Assembly (NCBI GenBank): GCA_015056205.1
Contig: SVGS01000012.1
Coordinates: 24,071-88,070 of the forward strand
Direction of reading: 5' to 3'
Source: Clostridiales bacterium
Lineage (GTDB): Bacteria; Bacillota; Clostridia; Christensenellales; Aristaeellaceae
Length of the DNA: 64,000 nt
Part shown: piece after piece, positions 61,130 to 64,000 of the stretch
Numbering within the stretch: position 1 is the stretch's first letter
Layout: the number at the start of each line of letters is the position of its first letter
Made by a program: the position numbers and the translations under genes
Notes under the pieces: model-generated
Told to the model about the DNA's origin: nothing
Database searches by the model: none
The model's input: the letters and a program-made list of their open reading frames with translations, nothing else

Positions 61130-62158
61130 TCAGACCAGCTCCGCCAGGCGCAGCATCAGCTCCCGGCTTTTTTCCCAGCCCAGGCAGGGATCCGTAATGG
61201 ACCGGCCGTACACGCCTTCTCCCACCTTCTGGCATCCGTCCTCCAGATAGCTTTCCACCATCAGTCCCTTGACCAGATTCCGGATTTCCCCGTCCAGCGC
61301 CCGGCTGTGCATCACATCTTTGCAGATCCGGATCTGCTCCAGGTACTGCTTGCCGGAATTGTTGTGGTTGGCATCCACGATCACGGCCGGATTCTGCAGC
61401 CCGGATTCCCGGTACAGCCGCAGAAGCTCCTGCAGGCTTTCGTAATGATAATTGGGATGGGACCGTCCGAAATTGTCGACGAATCCTCTCAGAATCGCGT
61501 GGGCCAGCGGATTGCCGGCCGTATGAACCTCCCAGCTGCGGAAAATGAATTCCTGGGAGCTCTGCGCCGCGACGATGGAGTTCATCATCACGCTGATATC
61601 ACCCGCGCTGGGGTTCTTCATTCCCACCGGAATCCCCAGTCCGCTCGCGACCAGCCGGTGCTCCTGGTTTTCCACGGACCGGGCTCCCACCGCCACATAG
61701 CTCAGCAAATCCGACAGATAGCTGTAGTTGGACGGATACAGCATTTCGTCCGCGCAGCTGAAGCCCGTTTCCCGCAGGATGCGGGTGTGCAGATGGCGGA
61801 TCGCGATGATCCCGGCGAGCAGATCCTCTTCCTTGCGGAGATCCGGCTGATGCAGCATTCCCTTGTAGCCGGTCCCCCGGGTGCGGGGTTTATTGGTATA
61901 AACCCGCGGAACGATCAGCAGCTTCTCCCGGATCTGCGGCTCCAGATCCGCCAGGCGGTGCATATATTCCAGCACAGCATCTTCCCGGTCCGCGGAGCAG
62001 GGGCCGATCAGCAGCAGCATCCGCTGATCCTCCCCGGTCAGAATCTTCGCGATTTCCGCGTCCCGGGCTGTTTTTCTGCGCTTCATCTCTTCTTCGATCG
62101 GATAATCCCGGATCAGTTCCTGGGGCAGGGGCATCTTTCTGACAAATTCCATCTGCAT
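61130..62158 (-). CDS. 3-deoxy-7-phosphoheptulonate synthase, type I (class AroF/G/H)
   Basis: A 342-residue DAHP synthase, first step of the shikimate pathway. Signature blocks: LLLIGPCSADREDAVLEYMH, VPRVYTNKPRTRGTGYKGML, GFSCADEMLYPSNYSYLSDL, VGARSVENQEHRLVASGLGI, GMKNPSAGDISVMMNSIVAA and VIVDANHNNSGKQYLEQI. It starts MQMEFV; the ribosome site is weak, and ATG 62152 is an alternative. First gene of the aromatic operon; a strong promoter is at 62242-62270. Confidence 0.94.
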   Translation of the reverse strand: MQMEFVRKMPLPQELIRDYPIEEEMKRRKTARDAEIAKILTGEDQRMLLLIGPCSADREDAVLEYMHRLADLEPQIREKLLIVPRVYTNKPRTRGTGYKGMLHQPDLRKEEDLLAGIIAIRHLHTRILRETGFSCADEMLYPSNYSYLSDLLSYVAVGARSVENQEHRLVASGLGIPVGMKNPSAGDISVMMNSIVAAQSSQEFIFRSWEVHTAGNPLAHAILRGFVDNFGRSHPNYHYESLQELLRLYRESGLQNPAVIVDANHNNSGKQYLEQIRICKDVMHSRALDGEIRNLVKGLMVESYLEDGCQKVGEGVYGRSITDPCLGWEKSRELMLRLAELV

Positions 62159-62241
62159 GCGTTCCGGCCTGCTCTTTCGTTTGTTTTACCCCTCATCGGG
62201 CGGATGTATCCTCTGACTCCCCTGACGCTCCGGATCGACTG

Positions 62242-62270
62242 ATTATATCAGATTTCCGGACTCCGCACAA
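62242..62270 (-). promoter_or_regulatory. Sigma-A promoter of the aromatic operon
   Basis: Minus-strand TTGTGC (complement of 62265-62270), 17 nt, perfect TATAAT (complement of 62242-62247). The 5' leader is about 75 nt; no T-box or attenuator was seen. Confidence 0.75.
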
Positions 62271-62328
62271 TGAAGACGCGGGAATTCCTCCCGGGAAATG
62301 AGTGAAAATGAATCTCCGGGAATTTCTC

Positions 62329-62357
62329 TTGAGAAATCAAACGTTTTCTGATATGAT
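62329..62357 (+). promoter_or_regulatory. Sigma-A promoter of the LacI gene, with possible operator
   Basis: TTGAGA at 62329-62334, 17 nt, TATGAT at 62352-62357. The spacer contains AAACGTTT, a CG-centred dyad of LacI type, so self-regulation is possible. Confidence 0.7.
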
Positions 62358-62431
62358 CTCCTGCGTACCGCGGGCTGTCCGCCAAAACCGGTCCGGCTCC
62401 GCGGTGTCATGACGGAAAGGACGGTGGCATC

Positions 62432-63433
62432 GTGCCCGGAAAGAGTGGAAGAGTTACGCTGGAGGATGTGGCAAAAGCCACCGGGTTTACCATCAATACC
62501 GTTTCCCGCGCCCTGAAAAACAAGCCGGATATCTCCCGCCAGACCTGTGAGGCCATTCAGCAGAAAGCCCGGGAAATGGGTTATGTCCGGAATTATATCG
62601 CCAGTTCCCTCCGTTCCGGCCGGACGAAGACCATTGCTCTGATCGCCGGCACCATGTCCAATCCCTTTTACGCGGTGCTGGCGGACGTCATTCAGCGGGA
62701 GGCTTTCCGGCTGGGATATTCCCTGATGATTCTCTGCTCGCAGGATGATCCCGGGATGGAGGTCAATATGGTCAACATGGCTCTCTCCCGCCAGGTGGAC
62801 GGGGTTCTGGTCATTCCCTGGTCCGATCAGTCTCCCGCCATGGAGCAGCTACGCGGCAGCGGCGTGCCCTATGTGGTACTGAACCGTTTTCTGGGAGAGG
62901 ACCGGGATGACTGCGTCCTGTGCGACGAGGAGAACGGCGGCTATCTGGTCGGCCGCCATCTGATTGAAGCGGGGCACCGGAAGCTGGCCATGCTTTCCCA
63001 CAGGGACGTGCTTTTTTCCACCCGTCAGCGTTTTCAGGGCTTCCTTCGGGCCGGCCGGGAAGCGGGGCTTCCCGATGAGAATATGATTTACGGTCAGTCC
63101 ACCGATCCGGAGGAAATCATCCGGTTTCTGAAGCGCTGGAAAGAGGAGGGCGTCACGGGGATTTTTTCCTTCTGCGATGTGGAAGCCTGGGAGGAGCTGT
63201 CCCTGATCGAGCGGTGCGGGTTCCGCATTCCGGAAGATTTTTCCGTCGTCGGTTTCGATAACATTTCCGGTTATGTCGCTTTCCCCCGGCCGATCTGTTC
63301 CGTAGACTGCAGCTTCCAGGAAGAAGCCGTGCAGGCCATCGATCTCCTGCGGAACCGGATTCACCATCCGGAGCTTCCTCCGCAGCACGTCATCCTGCCG
63401 GTTTCCCTCATCTGCCGGGACAGCTGCCGCTGA
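62432..63433 (+). CDS. LacI-family transcriptional regulator
   Basis: A 333-residue regulator. N-terminal helix-turn-helix with VTLEDVAKATGFTINTVSRA and hinge helix IASSLRSGRTKTIA; then a periplasmic-binding-type ligand domain with DQSPAMEQLRG, LVGRHLIEAGHRKLAML, VVGFDNISGYVAFPRPICSV. It starts at GTG 62432 with GGAAAGGACGG upstream. It probably represses the sugar-binding protein gene downstream, where two CG-centred LacI-type sites overlap the start of transcription. Confidence 0.93.
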   Translation: MPGKSGRVTLEDVAKATGFTINTVSRALKNKPDISRQTCEAIQQKAREMGYVRNYIASSLRSGRTKTIALIAGTMSNPFYAVLADVIQREAFRLGYSLMILCSQDDPGMEVNMVNMALSRQVDGVLVIPWSDQSPAMEQLRGSGVPYVVLNRFLGEDRDDCVLCDEENGGYLVGRHLIEAGHRKLAMLSHRDVLFSTRQRFQGFLRAGREAGLPDENMIYGQSTDPEEIIRFLKRWKEEGVTGIFSFCDVEAWEELSLIERCGFRIPEDFSVVGFDNISGYVAFPRPICSVDCSFQEEAVQAIDLLRNRIHHPELPPQHVILPVSLICRDSCR

Positions 63434-63497
63434 CAGGCCCCTGAAACTGCCGGATCCCGCCCGCCGTCCCCGCGAAAAACGCGTTTCATTTCTTCCG

Positions 63498-63524
63498 CCG
63501 GTCCGAAAGGACCGGCTGTTTTTG
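63498..63524 (+). terminator. Terminator of the LacI gene
   Basis: A 7-bp stem CCGGTCC/GGACCGG with GAAA loop (63498-63515) followed by CTGTTTTTG. Confidence 0.85.
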
Positions 63525-63583
63525 TGCCTGCGCAGATGAAACCCGCGGAGAAAAAGTTTTTTCAGGAAAATACAAATCAGGGG

Positions 63584-63613
63584 TTGACACGGACAAATGA
63601 AGCGTGCTATGAT
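63584..63613 (+). promoter_or_regulatory. Sigma-A promoter of the sugar-binding protein gene
   Basis: Perfect TTGACA at 63584-63589, 18 nt, TATGAT at 63608-63613. Two candidate LacI sites lie right behind it. Confidence 0.8.
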
Positions 63614-63628
63614 ACAGGCGAACGGAAC

Positions 63629-63652
63629 ATTAACGATAATGATAACGTTAAT
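63629..63652. promoter_or_regulatory. Paired LacI-type operators
   Basis: A 24-nt stretch with outer arms ATTAACG/CGTTAAT. It holds two CG-centred half-overlapping dyads, ATTAACGATAAT and TAACGTTA, about 13 bp apart. Sited from about +10, it fits repression by the LacI protein encoded just upstream. Confidence 0.6.
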
Positions 63653-63730
63653 CCTTACCAATTTTTCCATCTTTTGTTTTCCTATGGATGATTGAGCGAA
63701 AAGCTCATCAAAATAAAAGGAGGAGTACCT

Positions 63731-63913
63731 ATGAAGAAACTGTTGGCTCTGGCTCTGACCCTGTGCCTGCTGCTGGGCGTCTGCTCGTTTGCGTCCGCGG
63801 CCGACACCACGACCCTCACCATGTGGACCTTTATCGCGCAGCATCAGGAATTCTTTGAGAAAGCCGCCGAGCGCTGGAACGCCGAGAATCCCGATCGTCC
63901 CGAGTGTACCTAA
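63731..63913 (+). CDS. N-terminus of an extracellular solute-binding protein, cut short
   Basis: Sixty codons with GGAGGAGTACCT upstream: a signal peptide (KLLALALTLCLLLGVCSFAS) and the start of a type 1 carbohydrate-binding protein, TTTLTMWTFIAQHQEFFEKA then AERWNAENPDRP. Family members are about 430-550 residues, but here three residues later (ECT) there is a stop. The break at about 63900-63905 coincides with an abrupt change in sequence character. The gene is probably interrupted by a mobile element, or misassembled. Confidence 0.75.
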   Translation: MKKLLALALTLCLLLGVCSFASAADTTTLTMWTFIAQHQEFFEKAAERWNAENPDRPECT

Positions 63914-64000
63914 AAATTGTGGGTAAATGCCGTGTCAGCGGCTTAGTCCTAGCTTCCTGAACAGCAGAGGAACCACGTCGGAATTCCACTTCCCGCTGTC
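63904..64000. mobile_element. Possible end of an insertion sequence
   Basis: After the break in the solute-binding gene, GAGTGTACCTAAAAATTGTG then GGTAAA resembles the terminal inverted repeat of Mutator/IS256-type elements, and the following bases have no match to the protein. Only about 95 nt are in view, so no transposase can be confirmed. Confidence 0.35.

Overview
The window looks like chromosomal DNA from a GC-rich, low-oxygen Gram-positive bacterium of the Clostridia, most likely a gut or rumen commensal (an Aristaeella/Christensenellales-like organism is my best guess, from style rather than a database match). Pointers are strong purine-rich Shine-Dalgarno sites, Firmicutes-type signal peptides, a GAAC-N4-GTTC LexA operator, an anaerobic radical-SAM sulfatase maturase, D-lactate dehydrogenase, and enzymes for mannan, rhamnogalacturonan and sulfated glycans. 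No rRNA, tRNA or CRISPR array was found.

Layout. 1-5230: a partial secreted protein, an Asp-rich repeat adhesin and a CapA-like protein. 4703-6291: a lexA cassette with a 28-bp palindromic operator, a small unknown protein and a DUF3990 (ADP-ribosyltransferase-like) protein. 6392-9400: trpS, a GH113-like glycosidase and a flavodoxin-fold protein. 9533-16366: a giant SpaA/Cna-B repeat protein with 13 tandem repeats. 16629-22834: a GNAT-fRMsr fusion, then a run on the minus strand with TetR, secreted sulfatase, sulfatase maturase, Sel1-repeat protein and a Nif11-like double-glycine peptide. 23265-26579: a c-di-GMP locus with one intact PAS-GGDEF-EAL gene between two genes gutted by internal deletions. 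26642-34766: fermentative and stress genes (D-LDH, aldo/keto reductase, ECF sigma with its membrane partner, small alarmone synthetase, GNAT, Nudix, glutaredoxin-like, nitroreductase, MarR). 34813-38241: exo-rhamnogalacturonan lyase and a YesU-like DUF1961 protein. 38275-47973: mixed housekeeping (idi, ThyX-like, N-acyl-D-amino-acid deacylase, 5'-nucleotidases, small unknowns). 48022-52542: a heterodimeric ABC exporter divergent from an AraC regulator. 52714-57468: DMT transporter, GNAT, secreted repeat protein, SIMPL protein and CPBP protease. 57488-62158: aromatic amino acid genes (DAHP synthase, ACT protein, PheA) followed by cupin, SDR and a decayed SpoIIE-type phosphatase. 62432-64000: a LacI regulator and a sugar-binding protein gene cut short at what looks like a mobile-element junction.

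How the parts fit. Several genes point to life on complex plant or host polysaccharides: GH113, PL26-like lyase, YesU, sulfatase with maturase, and a LacI-controlled solute-binding protein. Two large surface or secreted repeat proteins suggest attachment. Three signalling genes (two c-di-GMP, one SpoIIE-type) have lost their middle portions by deletion, so signalling capacity is being pruned. The most interesting candidates for new biology are the Nif11-like peptide locus, the LexA/DUF3990 cassette, the GNAT-fRMsr fusion and a ThyX homologue lacking the RHR signature.
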